Assembly: GCF_017355205.1 (NCBI RefSeq)
Contig: NZ_JADIJK010000001.1
Location: 124,001-188,000, forward strand
Source: Bacillus sp. SD088
Lineage (GTDB): Bacteria; Bacillota; Bacilli; Bacillales; Bacillaceae_C
Reading direction: 5' to 3'
DNA: 64,000 nucleotides
A program made the position numbers and the translations under genes. This document shows, in pieces, positions 9,731 through 18,128 of the stretch (the stretch's first letter is position 1; each line of letters opens with the position of its first letter). The notes below the pieces were generated by a model. That model was not told the origin of the DNA and made no database searches. It was given only the letters and a program-made list of their open reading frames with translations.

Positions 9731-11128
9731 CTATTCAGTAAAACGAAAGACATGTGCGATTGGAGCTGTTTGCCCTTTTTCAGAATCAGGCAAGATAATC
9801 GATAAACCTTTTTCCGCTTGACTAAAGTCTACTTTTCTATCTCCATCAACCATTTCTACGCTGCTCACTTTTTCGGGATAAGGAATAAAGATTTCCTGCT
9901 CTACAGGAGTATCCTCATTCTCATACATATAAAAACAGTAAACCGTGTTGTCTTTCTTGGTAAAAGCACTATTTCCTTGGAAGTAGGGAGCGCACATTCT
10001 TGTGCCGTACACAGCTTCACCATGCACCTTTAACCAAGCGCCCATTTCTTTCATTCTTTTAATTGCTGTCCGTGGCAAACGTCCATCCGGTTGAGCGGCA
10101 ACGTTTAAAGCTAAGTTTCCACCCTTCGAAATGACTTCTACTAATAAATGAATCAATTCTCTTGTTGTCTTATAGTCATCTTCATATCTAAACGAAAAGG
10201 CTGATCCCATTGTAATACAGCTTTCCCATGGTACATCCATTGGTTTTTCAGGCACTGCTTGCTCAGGCGTGATAATATTTTCATAGGGCCCGCCAATTAA
10301 TCGGTCAGCAGAAAGTAACCATGGTTGTTTTTCACGGGCACGTTCCACTGCTTCTCCAAGACGTATGTCTTGCTTACTCTTTGCAGATACCCAACCTGCA
10401 TCTAACCAAAGTACTTCAATTCGTCCATAATTCGTTAGTAATTCCTGCATTTGCTCGTGTGTGAATTGCACGAATTTCTCCCATAATTCAGGATGCTTTT
10501 CCGGATCATAGGAAGGCCCCCTCCACATTTCTGTCCCTCGCTCCATATTCGGTGCCCAGTATGTCGGTGTATGCCAATCCGCTTTAGAGAAATAGGCAGC
10601 GATTGGTAATCCTTTATCTCGGAATGCGTTAAATGCATGTTTGACAATATCTGCATATTGATGTGTATGGAATGGACAGCTTGGATCGGTTATTTTATAA
10701 TCGGTTGTCTTTGTATCCCACATACAAAAGCCATCATGGTGCTTCGTCGTAAAGAGGAAATATTTAAATCCTCCCTCTTGTGCTAACTCAGCCCATTCCT
10801 CTGGCTGGAATCGAATAGGATTGAAGCTTTTATTCAAGTCCACATACTGGCGCTTAAAAACTTCTGGATCTGACTCCCAATCAATATCTTCCCGTGACCA
10901 GTCAGCATCATCATCACTTAGCGCCCATGACTCGACTAACCCTAATTGTGAATATGGACCCCAGTGCATCATAAAGCCGAGCTTTTGGTCCTTAAACCAT
11001 TCCAATTGCTCTAAAAGGGCTGGATCTTCCGGCTTCACCCAGCCTTTTTCATTACTAAAGTGGTGAACACCGTTTTCAACTTCTTCCTTTTGTTCCGTCT
11101 CTTTTATTTCATCATGTATGTTTGTCAA
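9731..11128 (-). CDS. GH29-family alpha-L-fucosidase
   Basis: 465 residues from a TTG start preceded by GAGGAGGAATAAAA. GH29 signatures are GFMMHWGPYSQLG (residues 51-63), FLFTTKHHDGFCMWDTKTTDY (124-144), and the nucleophile Asp243 in RIEVLWLDAGW. The first ~30 residues are acidic and hydrophilic with no signal peptide, so the enzyme is cytoplasmic. GH29 enzymes release alpha-linked L-fucose, and the acid/base residue is poorly conserved and was not assigned. Fucosidase beside sulfatases suggests a sulfated fucosylated glycan. No fucose isomerase, kinase or aldolase is visible in this window, so fucose catabolism would be encoded elsewhere. The family call is strong; the exact linkage is unknown. 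Confidence 0.88.
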   Translation of the reverse strand: MTNIHDEIKETEQKEEVENGVHHFSNEKGWVKPEDPALLEQLEWFKDQKLGFMMHWGPYSQLGLVESWALSDDDADWSREDIDWESDPEVFKRQYVDLNKSFNPIRFQPEEWAELAQEGGFKYFLFTTKHHDGFCMWDTKTTDYKITDPSCPFHTHQYADIVKHAFNAFRDKGLPIAAYFSKADWHTPTYWAPNMERGTEMWRGPSYDPEKHPELWEKFVQFTHEQMQELLTNYGRIEVLWLDAGWVSAKSKQDIRLGEAVERAREKQPWLLSADRLIGGPYENIITPEQAVPEKPMDVPWESCITMGSAFSFRYEDDYKTTRELIHLLVEVISKGGNLALNVAAQPDGRLPRTAIKRMKEMGAWLKVHGEAVYGTRMCAPYFQGNSAFTKKDNTVYCFYMYENEDTPVEQEIFIPYPEKVSSVEMVDGDRKVDFSQAEKGLSIILPDSEKGQTAPIAHVFRFTE

Positions 11129-11158
11129 TTTTATTCCTCCTCAAATGTTCAACTATAC

Positions 11159-11168
11159 AACGCTTCCA
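11159..11168 (-). promoter_or_regulatory. TGGAAGCGTT motif upstream of the GH29 gene
   Basis: The 10-mer TGGAAGCGTT lies 31 nt before the GH29 start on the minus strand and recurs at 21889-21898, upstream of the permease promoter. It holds the AAGCG core of a catabolite-responsive element but lacks the full inverted half, so it may be a weak cre or a site for the locus regulator. Confidence 0.3.
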
Positions 11169-11283
11169 ACTTGTTTTTAACTTATAAAGGAAACACCACC
11201 TTTGCTCAGTGGAGATTATTCCAAAAGCAAAGTTGAGTTTCCCATTATAAGTCTAAAAAATAGACTAGTCTCTTACTTCCTAT

Positions 11284-12564
11284 CTATTTCACACTTTCAT
11301 ACCATTCGTGCAGATCGGTTGTCATTTGTTCTACCAATTCAGGGTGTTGTGCAGCTAGGTTGGTTCGCTCACTAGGGTCTTCTTCAAGATTGGAGAGATG
11401 AACCGTATCCTCTATAGCTTTATCAAAATCTAGCTTTCCATTTAAAACGAGCTTCCACTTTCCTTGACGAACCGCAAGTTGGTCATTGTATTCCCAAAAT
11501 ACTTGGTCATGGGGACTTTTTCCGTTCTTTGTGATCATTTCGACAATCGAATCGCCATCTATCGCTTCATTTTCAAAGGAAATATCGGCAAAGGACATAA
11601 AGGTTGGAAGGATATCCATCATCACGCCAATTTCATCGGAAACCTGTCCTCCTGGGATAAGAGACGGACAACTTAAAATCGCAGGTTCCCGGGTTCCTCC
11701 ATCAAATAAACTTCCTTTGTGGCCTCTAAAAATTCCAGCGCTTCCACCATAATACTTATCTTCTGTACCATCTAGCCAATTGCGCACTTCTGCCGATGGG
11801 CCATTATCACTGGAAAAGAAAATCATCGTGTCTTCATATTTTCCTAGTCTTTTCAGGGCGTTGACAATTTCTCCGACCCCATCATCAACAGCCGAAATCA
11901 TTGCAGCCATGACTTGGCGGTCCCATGGTAAATGAGCAAATCGCTCCATGTATTTCTCTGGGGCATGCATTGGATAATGAGGCGCATTATAAGGAACATA
12001 CAAGAAGAATGGTTGTTCCTCTTCACGCTCATTTTGAATAAATTCAACGGCTTTCTCTGTGATTAATTCTGTCATGTATTCGCCATTGTTCCAGACTTCA
12101 TCCTTGTTATGCCAAAGGTCATGAACAGGTGGGTTTTCCCAATAAAAAATATGGGAATAGTAATCTATGCATCCCGCATGGAAACCATAGAATTCATCAA
12201 AACCATGAGCATTGGGACGCGTCTCTGGCGTCGTACCCAAATGCCATTTGCCAAACATCGCCGTGCGATAACCATTCGCTTTCAATTTAGCAGGAATGGT
12301 TTCATGTTCCGCTGATAATCCAGCTGCCCCTCTTTTCCCACTTAAAATTTGATCGACCTCTGTACGAGCAGGATACTTCCCGGTTAATAAAGAGGCTCTA
12401 GAAGGTGAGCATACCGGGGAATTGGAATACCAATTCGTAAATCGAATCCCTTCTTCTGCAAGCTTATCAATATTTGGTGTTTTCACATGCTCTGATCCAT
12501 AACATCCTAAGTCACCATATCCTAGGTCATCACAATAAAAAATAATAAAATTGGGTTTCGACAA
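11284..12564 (-). CDS. Sulfatase (formylglycine-dependent, type I), first of two
   Basis: 426 residues from a TTG start behind GGAAGGTGA. The maturation signature is CSPSRASLLTG with Cys52 as the residue converted to formylglycine. Asp12 and Asp13 in YCDDLGYGDLG are metal ligands, and SSDNGPSAE supplies further ones. Like other alkaline-phosphatase-fold sulfatases it hydrolyses sulfate esters. It has no signal peptide, so desulfation is probably intracellular. The two sulfatases are quite different in sequence and probably attack different sulfate positions. The Cys-type site requires a formylglycine-generating enzyme or an anSME radical enzyme, neither of which is in the window. It lies 34 bp downstream of the second sulfatase gene. 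Confidence 0.93.
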   Translation of the reverse strand: MSKPNFIIFYCDDLGYGDLGCYGSEHVKTPNIDKLAEEGIRFTNWYSNSPVCSPSRASLLTGKYPARTEVDQILSGKRGAAGLSAEHETIPAKLKANGYRTAMFGKWHLGTTPETRPNAHGFDEFYGFHAGCIDYYSHIFYWENPPVHDLWHNKDEVWNNGEYMTELITEKAVEFIQNEREEEQPFFLYVPYNAPHYPMHAPEKYMERFAHLPWDRQVMAAMISAVDDGVGEIVNALKRLGKYEDTMIFFSSDNGPSAEVRNWLDGTEDKYYGGSAGIFRGHKGSLFDGGTREPAILSCPSLIPGGQVSDEIGVMMDILPTFMSFADISFENEAIDGDSIVEMITKNGKSPHDQVFWEYNDQLAVRQGKWKLVLNGKLDFDKAIEDTVHLSNLEEDPSERTNLAAQHPELVEQMTTDLHEWYESVK

Positions 12565-12598
12565 AATAAATCACCTTCCGAATCATACTATTTGTTCA

Positions 12599-14008
12599 TT
12601 AAAAACGTAGATCTTTGAATTGTCCTAAAGCAAGGTCATTATGTTCTTCCATCCAAACCGCCAATAATTCTCTCATCTTTGTAAGAGTCTCTTGATACTC
12701 GCTATTGTCAATTTCGTTGTTGAGCTCATGTGGATCCTTTTCCAAATCGTATAATTCATCGGTATCTCCACAATTAAAAATATATTTCATTTGTCCCTGG
12801 CGAATCATCCGTTGAGTATACAAAATTTCAGCAAGACCATTACCTTCTGTTACTACATGATCTGGCCAATCTTTCACATCTTCATTATTGATAAGGGGTA
12901 CAAAAGATCTGCCATCACGGGATACTTCGGCTTGATCTACTCCCGCCCAATCTAAAATACTGGAGTAGTAATCACAGGTGCCCACAAATCGATCCTCATA
13001 TTTTGTTTCCGGTAACTTTTCTTGCGGCTTCACAATCAAGGGAATTCGGCATGTTTCTTCATACATAAAGAAGTTTTTATCACATAATCCCCCATGGATT
13101 CCAAGTGACTCGCCGTGATCAGCAGAAAAGATAATGATCGTATTCTCATATAAATCATGCTGTTTTAAATAGTCGACTAATCGGCCAATTTGTTCATCAA
13201 TCAGACTTACATTAGCAAAATAATGCTTCACATAAGGTTCAAACGTTTTCCAGTCAGTAGACTTGGCTCTTTTTAAATTATGAATAGCCGGCTTATTTGT
13301 CGATTCATCAGTAAAATTCGCCCATGGTTCAATATCGAGATCACGATAGAGATCTAAATGCTTTGTTGGTGCTACATAAGGCTCATGTGGTCCCCAAAAG
13401 TTTAGTTGAAAATAAAAAGGATTTTCTCTTTGTCGGAATTGATCGATATAATGAATGGCCTGATCGGTTAAAAAGTATTCAACGGTTGTTTCAACAGGTG
13501 AGACAACCTCTGCTGCCCAATGACCTTTATAATGTCCTGACATTTTATTTTCAAGCTTTACTTCTAGTCCCTTTTCCTTTAAATAATCATGGTATTGCTC
13601 ATAACCATGTCCTCCAGCACCATGGCCCGGAAAGTCATCTCCCTCATAGCCTACCTTTGAGGGCCCCCAGCCTAGATGCCATTTGCCCGTATAACCAACA
13701 CTGTAGTTTTGCTCCTTTAGTCTGTTGCTAAGCAACTCACTAGAATTCGGCAGGCTATCATATTTACATGCTGGTTCTGAGGTGTTATTTCTCATTTCAT
13801 GATTATGTGGATACAACCCTGTTTGCAGAGATGCGCGCGCTGGTGTACACACTGGACAGCTAGCGTATGTATTATTAAAAACAATGCTTTCAGCTGTTAA
13901 CTGATCAATATTAGGTGTTTGACACACCTTTCCACCATAAGCCTTTAATGTATCCACACGTTGTTGGTCTGTTAAAATAAAAAGAATATTCGGTTGTTTA
14001 CTAGGCAT
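12599..14008 (-). CDS. Sulfatase (formylglycine-dependent, type I), second of two
   Basis: 469 residues from the ATG at 14008, which follows AAGGAGGATTCAG; an in-frame GTG at 14032 lies before that Shine-Dalgarno and is unlikely. The signature is CTPARASLQTG with Cys54 modified to formylglycine. Asp14 (ILTDQQR) and SADHGESLG are metal-site segments. The LYPHNHEMRN and DHGESLGIHG stretches resemble choline-sulfatase/heparan-type sulfatases, but the substrate cannot be assigned. There is no signal peptide. It is the first gene of the sulfatase-glycosidase run (sulfatase, sulfatase, GH29, GH38, GH2, GH3), preceded by a 450-bp gap with a terminator-like hairpin and a repeat. Confidence 0.93.
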   Translation of the reverse strand: MPSKQPNILFILTDQQRVDTLKAYGGKVCQTPNIDQLTAESIVFNNTYASCPVCTPARASLQTGLYPHNHEMRNNTSEPACKYDSLPNSSELLSNRLKEQNYSVGYTGKWHLGWGPSKVGYEGDDFPGHGAGGHGYEQYHDYLKEKGLEVKLENKMSGHYKGHWAAEVVSPVETTVEYFLTDQAIHYIDQFRQRENPFYFQLNFWGPHEPYVAPTKHLDLYRDLDIEPWANFTDESTNKPAIHNLKRAKSTDWKTFEPYVKHYFANVSLIDEQIGRLVDYLKQHDLYENTIIIFSADHGESLGIHGGLCDKNFFMYEETCRIPLIVKPQEKLPETKYEDRFVGTCDYYSSILDWAGVDQAEVSRDGRSFVPLINNEDVKDWPDHVVTEGNGLAEILYTQRMIRQGQMKYIFNCGDTDELYDLEKDPHELNNEIDNSEYQETLTKMRELLAVWMEEHNDLALGQFKDLRF

Positions 14009-14052
14009 CTGAATCCTCCTTCGCTTTTTCACGCAAAATAATTTCGGATCTT

Positions 14053-14285
14053 AATCAACATCTATGGTTGACAAATCAGATGTCGTATTGATATAAGCTA
14101 AGCAGCCGCTACGAAAAAACTACGCTTTCCGTGGGCTTGTCCTCAGCCTCCTTGAAAAAGAAGAGCGCTTTTTTTATGGGGCTTCACACTGCGCATTCCC
14201 ATAGGAGTCTCCGTGTTTTTTCTTCGCTGGCTAGTCTACTATTACCATTTTGACCCACTCATTCCAACCATAGATTTTGGTGTTG
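14053..14285. repeat. Family-B-like repeat flanked by inverted CAACCATAGA sequences
   Basis: This lies in the gap between the sulfatase gene and the first binding-protein gene. The centre (about 14100-14240) shares the ACGCTTTCCG and CTCAGCCTCC blocks of family B. The outer ends are inverted relatives: TCTATGGTTGAC at 14060 and CCAACCATAGAT at 14262. This suggests a mobile or formerly mobile non-coding element. Confidence 0.45.
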
Positions 14286-14334
14286 ACCCATAATTTCAAC
14301 TAGGTACTCCTAACCGTTAGGTAAAATGAAATAG

Positions 14335-14369
14335 CAATCAGTGAGAGGGCTTGCCTTTCTCACTGATTG
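14335..14369 (-). terminator. Hairpin terminator after the binding-protein genes
   Basis: Perfect 12-bp inverted repeat CAATCAGTGAGA/TCTCACTGATTG with an 11-nt loop, 92 bp after the stop of the first binding-protein gene on the minus strand. It is followed by a moderately T-rich stretch (CTATTTCATTTT). It probably ends or attenuates the transporter transcript before the sulfatase genes. Confidence 0.6.
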
Positions 14370-14461
14370 TCGATTTCCACTTTAGTTTATCATGCCTTGC
14401 AGGAATTGTAAGTGGATTCCTGTAAATTGGAAACCGTTTTCCCTATGATTCCTCCTGCTTT

Positions 14462-16069
14462 TTAACTCTCTTTCCAACGATCATAGGCATCTTGATGAAT
14501 GTTCACATATTCCTCAATTTGCATATTTTCAATTGTTTTTACGTATTTATTCCAATTTGCTAGTGGTTCTACACCTGTGACAAATTTTGCTTCCATTTGT
14601 TCGACATACGATTGTAAGTCCACTTTAATATCATTTACTTTTTTCTGTTCTTCTTTTGTTAGGTAAACAAGTGGGAAAGGTACTTCTGCATATGGCTCAA
14701 TTTTTTCCTCTGTTTCCTTTTCAATGAATTTTTCAAATTCAGTTATCTCTTTTCCCTCAATAGGACCAGTAAGGGCTGGTGCATTAATCCCAAAATCCGG
14801 TGTAAGTGTACCGCGATAGTCTTCCCGCGTTTTGTAGTTTGATGGGATTTCAAGGTCTTTTTTTGTTCCGTCTTCCGCTTCTTCCCATAAATAGCCTTCA
14901 GGCCCTTCATTTAGGAATTCAAAGCCTTCCTTAGAGTAAAAATAATCGATCCAACGCATGGTTGCTTCCGGATAGGAATTATTGCTTGTAATCGAGAATG
15001 TTCCCCTTAGAATTGCAGGGTTTCTTGGGATTATCGGTTCAGACGATACCGAACTTGTTAATGGATAATACATCGGATTATCTACAGCATCTTCTTCGGA
15101 TTCTTCTGTTAACATATATGAATACCAAGATGTAAACACACCTAAACGATTATCCTGTCCTTTTGCTGTCTTTTGTTCATCTGATTGTGAGAATACCTCT
15201 GGATCAAGTAGTCCCTCTTGATATAATTTATTCATGAAGGTTAAATATTCTTTATAATTCTCGGTGATCGGTGCATATCTTACTTTTCCATCTACTTCTT
15301 CAATCTCCCATTCTTTCATACCAAAAGCACCGAGTAACCAAGGACGAAGGGTGTTCATTTTCACATCTGTCAATGGAATTTCATCTGCTTCTCCGTTTCC
15401 GTTCGGATCTTCCTCTTTAAATCTTTTTAGCAATTCATAAAATTCGTCTGTTGTTTTGGGCACATCCTCTACACCAAGTGCCTTAAGCCATTGGCCATTG
15501 TACCAAATCGGCCCTAAATACCAGCTAGAAGTCGAGCCTTCCTGTACTCTTGGCAAGGAGTAAATATGTCCATCAAGTGTTGTCACTGATTTTTTAACAT
15601 CTGGTCTTTCTTCAAATAACTTTTTAATGTTTGGCGCATATTCATCAATTAAATCTTCAAGCGGAATTAAAACACCTTGCTCCCCATAATCCACTTCCAT
15701 TCCTGGGGTCAAGTTACTGGAGCTTGCACCGTAAATGATATCCGCAATATCACCACTCGCAAATGCCAAATTCAACTTTGTTTGGAAATCACTTAGTGGC
15801 GGTGTACTGTATTTTAAGTCAATATTGGTCATTTTTGCATATTCTTGCAAAGTCGGCATGTCTTTCCATTCCGCCAGACCCGTTCCTGGTGCGATCATGC
15901 TTAATGTGATATTTTCATCGACAATCGGAAATCCTTCTTTATTTACCTCAACATTTTTTACTTTTGAAGATGTGTCTTTTTGTTTATCGTTGTCTGATGA
16001 TGCACAGGCACTTAGTAGCAGTGTCGCTGCTACTACACCTGTGAGGACGAATGCAAATGATTTTCTCAT
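14462..16069 (-). CDS. Extracellular solute-binding lipoprotein (LplA-like), copy 1 of 3
   Basis: 535 residues. The N-terminus MRKSFAFVLTGVVAATLLLSAC is a lipoprotein signal with lipobox LSAC (Cys22). The mature part is a family-1-type binding protein of the large (~530 aa) LplA/YtcQ class that works with LplB/LplC-like permeases. It is strongly similar to the next two proteins along its whole length, for example PGTGLAEWKDMPTLQEYAK and the shared C-terminus ENMQIEEYVNIHQDAYDRWKES. Differences cluster around residues 100-200 and 300-360, where the ligand cleft would be. This suggests duplication followed by ligand divergence. It binds an oligosaccharide outside the membrane for the permease pair encoded upstream. 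Confidence 0.93.
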   Translation of the reverse strand: MRKSFAFVLTGVVAATLLLSACASSDNDKQKDTSSKVKNVEVNKEGFPIVDENITLSMIAPGTGLAEWKDMPTLQEYAKMTNIDLKYSTPPLSDFQTKLNLAFASGDIADIIYGASSSNLTPGMEVDYGEQGVLIPLEDLIDEYAPNIKKLFEERPDVKKSVTTLDGHIYSLPRVQEGSTSSWYLGPIWYNGQWLKALGVEDVPKTTDEFYELLKRFKEEDPNGNGEADEIPLTDVKMNTLRPWLLGAFGMKEWEIEEVDGKVRYAPITENYKEYLTFMNKLYQEGLLDPEVFSQSDEQKTAKGQDNRLGVFTSWYSYMLTEESEEDAVDNPMYYPLTSSVSSEPIIPRNPAILRGTFSITSNNSYPEATMRWIDYFYSKEGFEFLNEGPEGYLWEEAEDGTKKDLEIPSNYKTREDYRGTLTPDFGINAPALTGPIEGKEITEFEKFIEKETEEKIEPYAEVPFPLVYLTKEEQKKVNDIKVDLQSYVEQMEAKFVTGVEPLANWNKYVKTIENMQIEEYVNIHQDAYDRWKES

Positions 16070-16087
16070 GAGTGACCCCCCTTATCA

Positions 16088-16110
16088 GTGGGATAAGTTA
16101 CCTTTCCCAC
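16088..16110 (-). promoter_or_regulatory. Conserved leader hairpin upstream of binding-protein copy 1
   Basis: GTGGGA...TCCCAC forms a stem just before the Shine-Dalgarno of the gene starting at 16069. A related hairpin sits at 17835-17858, before copy 2. The spacer DNA around both is also similar (AACCTATGAA), so the spacer was duplicated with the gene. Confidence 0.4.
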
Positions 16111-16204
16111 CGATTTTTTTGATGCTCTCGGAATTGCAACCTATGAACAGCTCTCCACCATGTCTCAATCGATGTCTTGCTCCAGGCGGATTGCACTTTT
16201 CTCT

Positions 16205-17815
16205 TTAGCTCTCTTTCCAACGATCGTAAGCATCTTGATGAATTTTCACATATTCCTCAATCTGCATATTTTCAATTGTTTTTACATATTTATCCCAATT
16301 AGCTAGTGGCTCTACGCCTGTGACAAATTTCGCTTCCATTTGTTCGACATAAGATTCTAGATCTACTTGAATATTATTAGCCTGTTTCTGTTCCTCTTTG
16401 GTTAAATATACGAGAGGAAAAGGAACTTCTGCAAAGGGTTCTATTTTTTCATTTGTTTCCTCTTCAATGAACTTATCGAAGTCAGACTGCTCTTTTCCTT
16501 CAATTGGGCCAGTAAGAGCGGGAGCTGAGATACCATAATTAGGCGTGATGGATCCTCGGTAATCTTCCATTGACTTGAAACCTTCTGGTGGTTCCTCCAA
16601 GTATTCCTTCTTCCCGTCTTCCCCTTTCTCCCATAAATGTCCTTCAGGTCCCTCCGTCAAGAACTCAAAGCCTTCACTTGAATAAAAATAATCAAGCCAA
16701 CGCATAGATGCTTCAGGATACGAATTGTTTTTGGTAATCGAGAATGTTCCTCTTGAAATAGCCGGATTTCTTGGAATAACGACTTCAGGTGAAATCGAGC
16801 TTGTCAATGGATAAAACATTGGGTTGTTCATCGCTTCTTCTTCTGTTTCACCCGTTGTGAAAAAGGAAAAGAAGTCTGTGAATGCGCCTAGTTGGTTATC
16901 TTGGCCTTTTGCCTTCTTCTGTTCAGGCGATTGAGAGAACGTTTCTTGATCAAGTAGTTCCTCTTTATAAAGCTTATTCATATAAGTTAAGTACTCTTTG
17001 TAATCTTCTGTGATCGGTGTATATCTTACTTTCCCATCAATCTCCTCAATGCCCCATTCTTTCATGCCAAAGGCTGCAAGTAACCATGGGCGCATCGCAT
17101 TTAGTTTCACATCTGTCAGAGGAATTTCATCTGCTTTTCCATTCCCGTTTGGATCTTCATTTTTAAACCGTTTTAATAGTTCATAAAACTCATCTGTTGT
17201 TTTTGGCAATTCTTTCACATCAAGTGCTTCAAGCCATTTGCCATTATACCAAATCGGTCCTCTATACCATGAAGAAGTTGGACCTTCAGCCACTCTAGGA
17301 ATAGAATAAATATGTCCATCAATAGTCGTAATCGATTTTTTGATATCTGGTCTATCTTCAAGCAATTGTTTAATATTTGGTGCATATTCATCGATTAAAT
17401 CTTCAAGCGGAACCAAGACACCCTGTTCCCCATAATCGACTTCCATTCCTGGTGTTAGATCCTCTGTACCAGCTGCATAAATGATATCAGCAATATCTCC
17501 ACTCGCAAAAGCTAAATTCAATTTTGTTTGAAAGTCACTGATAGGTGGTGTATTGTATTTAAAATCAATATTTGTCATTTTTGCATATTCTTGTAGTGTC
17601 GGCATGTCTTTCCATTCTGCAAGTCCTGTTCCTGGTGCCATCATGCTTAAAGTTATTTTTTCATCGACGATCGGAAATCCTTCCTTATGAACTTCCACAT
17701 CTTTTGCTTTTGAGGCTGTTCCCTTTTTGCCATCATTTCCTGAGGATGCACAGGCACTTAGTAAAAGTGTCGCTGATAATACACCCGTTAAGGCCAATTT
17801 AAGTGATTTTCTCAA
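16205..17815 (-). CDS. Extracellular solute-binding lipoprotein (LplA-like), copy 2 of 3
   Basis: 536 residues from a TTG at 17815, seven nt after AAGGAG; longer in-frame extensions have no ribosome binding site and would bury the signal peptide. The N-terminus MRKSLKLALTGVLSATLLLSAC carries the lipobox (Cys22). It is full length and aligns with copies 1 and 3 from end to end. It differs from copy 1 in the region after HIYSIPRVAEGPTSSWYRG and in the FFSFFTTGETEEEA stretch. No frameshift or stop is seen, so all three copies look functional. Confidence 0.92.
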   Translation of the reverse strand: MRKSLKLALTGVLSATLLLSACASSGNDGKKGTASKAKDVEVHKEGFPIVDEKITLSMMAPGTGLAEWKDMPTLQEYAKMTNIDFKYNTPPISDFQTKLNLAFASGDIADIIYAAGTEDLTPGMEVDYGEQGVLVPLEDLIDEYAPNIKQLLEDRPDIKKSITTIDGHIYSIPRVAEGPTSSWYRGPIWYNGKWLEALDVKELPKTTDEFYELLKRFKNEDPNGNGKADEIPLTDVKLNAMRPWLLAAFGMKEWGIEEIDGKVRYTPITEDYKEYLTYMNKLYKEELLDQETFSQSPEQKKAKGQDNQLGAFTDFFSFFTTGETEEEAMNNPMFYPLTSSISPEVVIPRNPAISRGTFSITKNNSYPEASMRWLDYFYSSEGFEFLTEGPEGHLWEKGEDGKKEYLEEPPEGFKSMEDYRGSITPNYGISAPALTGPIEGKEQSDFDKFIEEETNEKIEPFAEVPFPLVYLTKEEQKQANNIQVDLESYVEQMEAKFVTGVEPLANWDKYVKTIENMQIEEYVKIHQDAYDRWKES

Positions 17816-17834
17816 TATAATACTCCTTCTATTA

Positions 17835-17858
17835 GTCAGGATATGTTGCCTATCCCAC
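17835..17858 (-). promoter_or_regulatory. Conserved leader hairpin upstream of binding-protein copy 2
   Basis: GGATA (17839-17843) pairs with TATCC (17851-17855), with a bulged extension on both sides. It lies just upstream of the AGAAGGAG of the copy-2 gene and is related to the hairpin at 16088-16110. Confidence 0.35.
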
Positions 17859-17994
17859 TGATTTGTTTTCTTACTACTCTCCAAGACTGTACAATTTTCA
17901 ACCTATGAATAACTCAGGCGATATCTTGCTTCAAACACTTCAGCAAGAGCATCAGCATTACGACGACGCGGCTAGGACGGCATGCTTTTTCTAA

Positions 17995-18037
17995 CCTGGT
18001 CCGATGAAAGGCAATGAATGCCTTTCATCGGACCAGG
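17995..18037. repeat. Perfect 19-bp-arm inverted repeat between binding-protein copies 2 and 3
   Basis: CCTGGTCCGATGAAAGGCA is followed by a 5-nt loop and its exact reverse complement. There is no T-tract on either side, so it is not a normal intrinsic terminator. In the transcript it would form a very stable hairpin that could protect the upstream copy-3 message or end it in a processed form. Confidence 0.75.
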
Positions 18038-18039
18038 AC

Positions 18040-18125
18040 ACTTGCTTGGAGAAGGTAGCGTGCGCATTATGCCAAGACGGCGCGCTCATAGCCTTTCTTC
18101 TTAAGTCAAGTCGCTTGCGCTTTTG
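18040..18125. repeat. Family-C repeat fragment
   Basis: CCAAGACGGCGCGC and CGCTTGCGCTTTTGTCC match blocks that recur at 22353-22442, 38190-38212 and 43190-43250. It fills the rest of the gap between the two binding-protein genes. Confidence 0.5.
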
Positions 18126-18128
18126 TCC

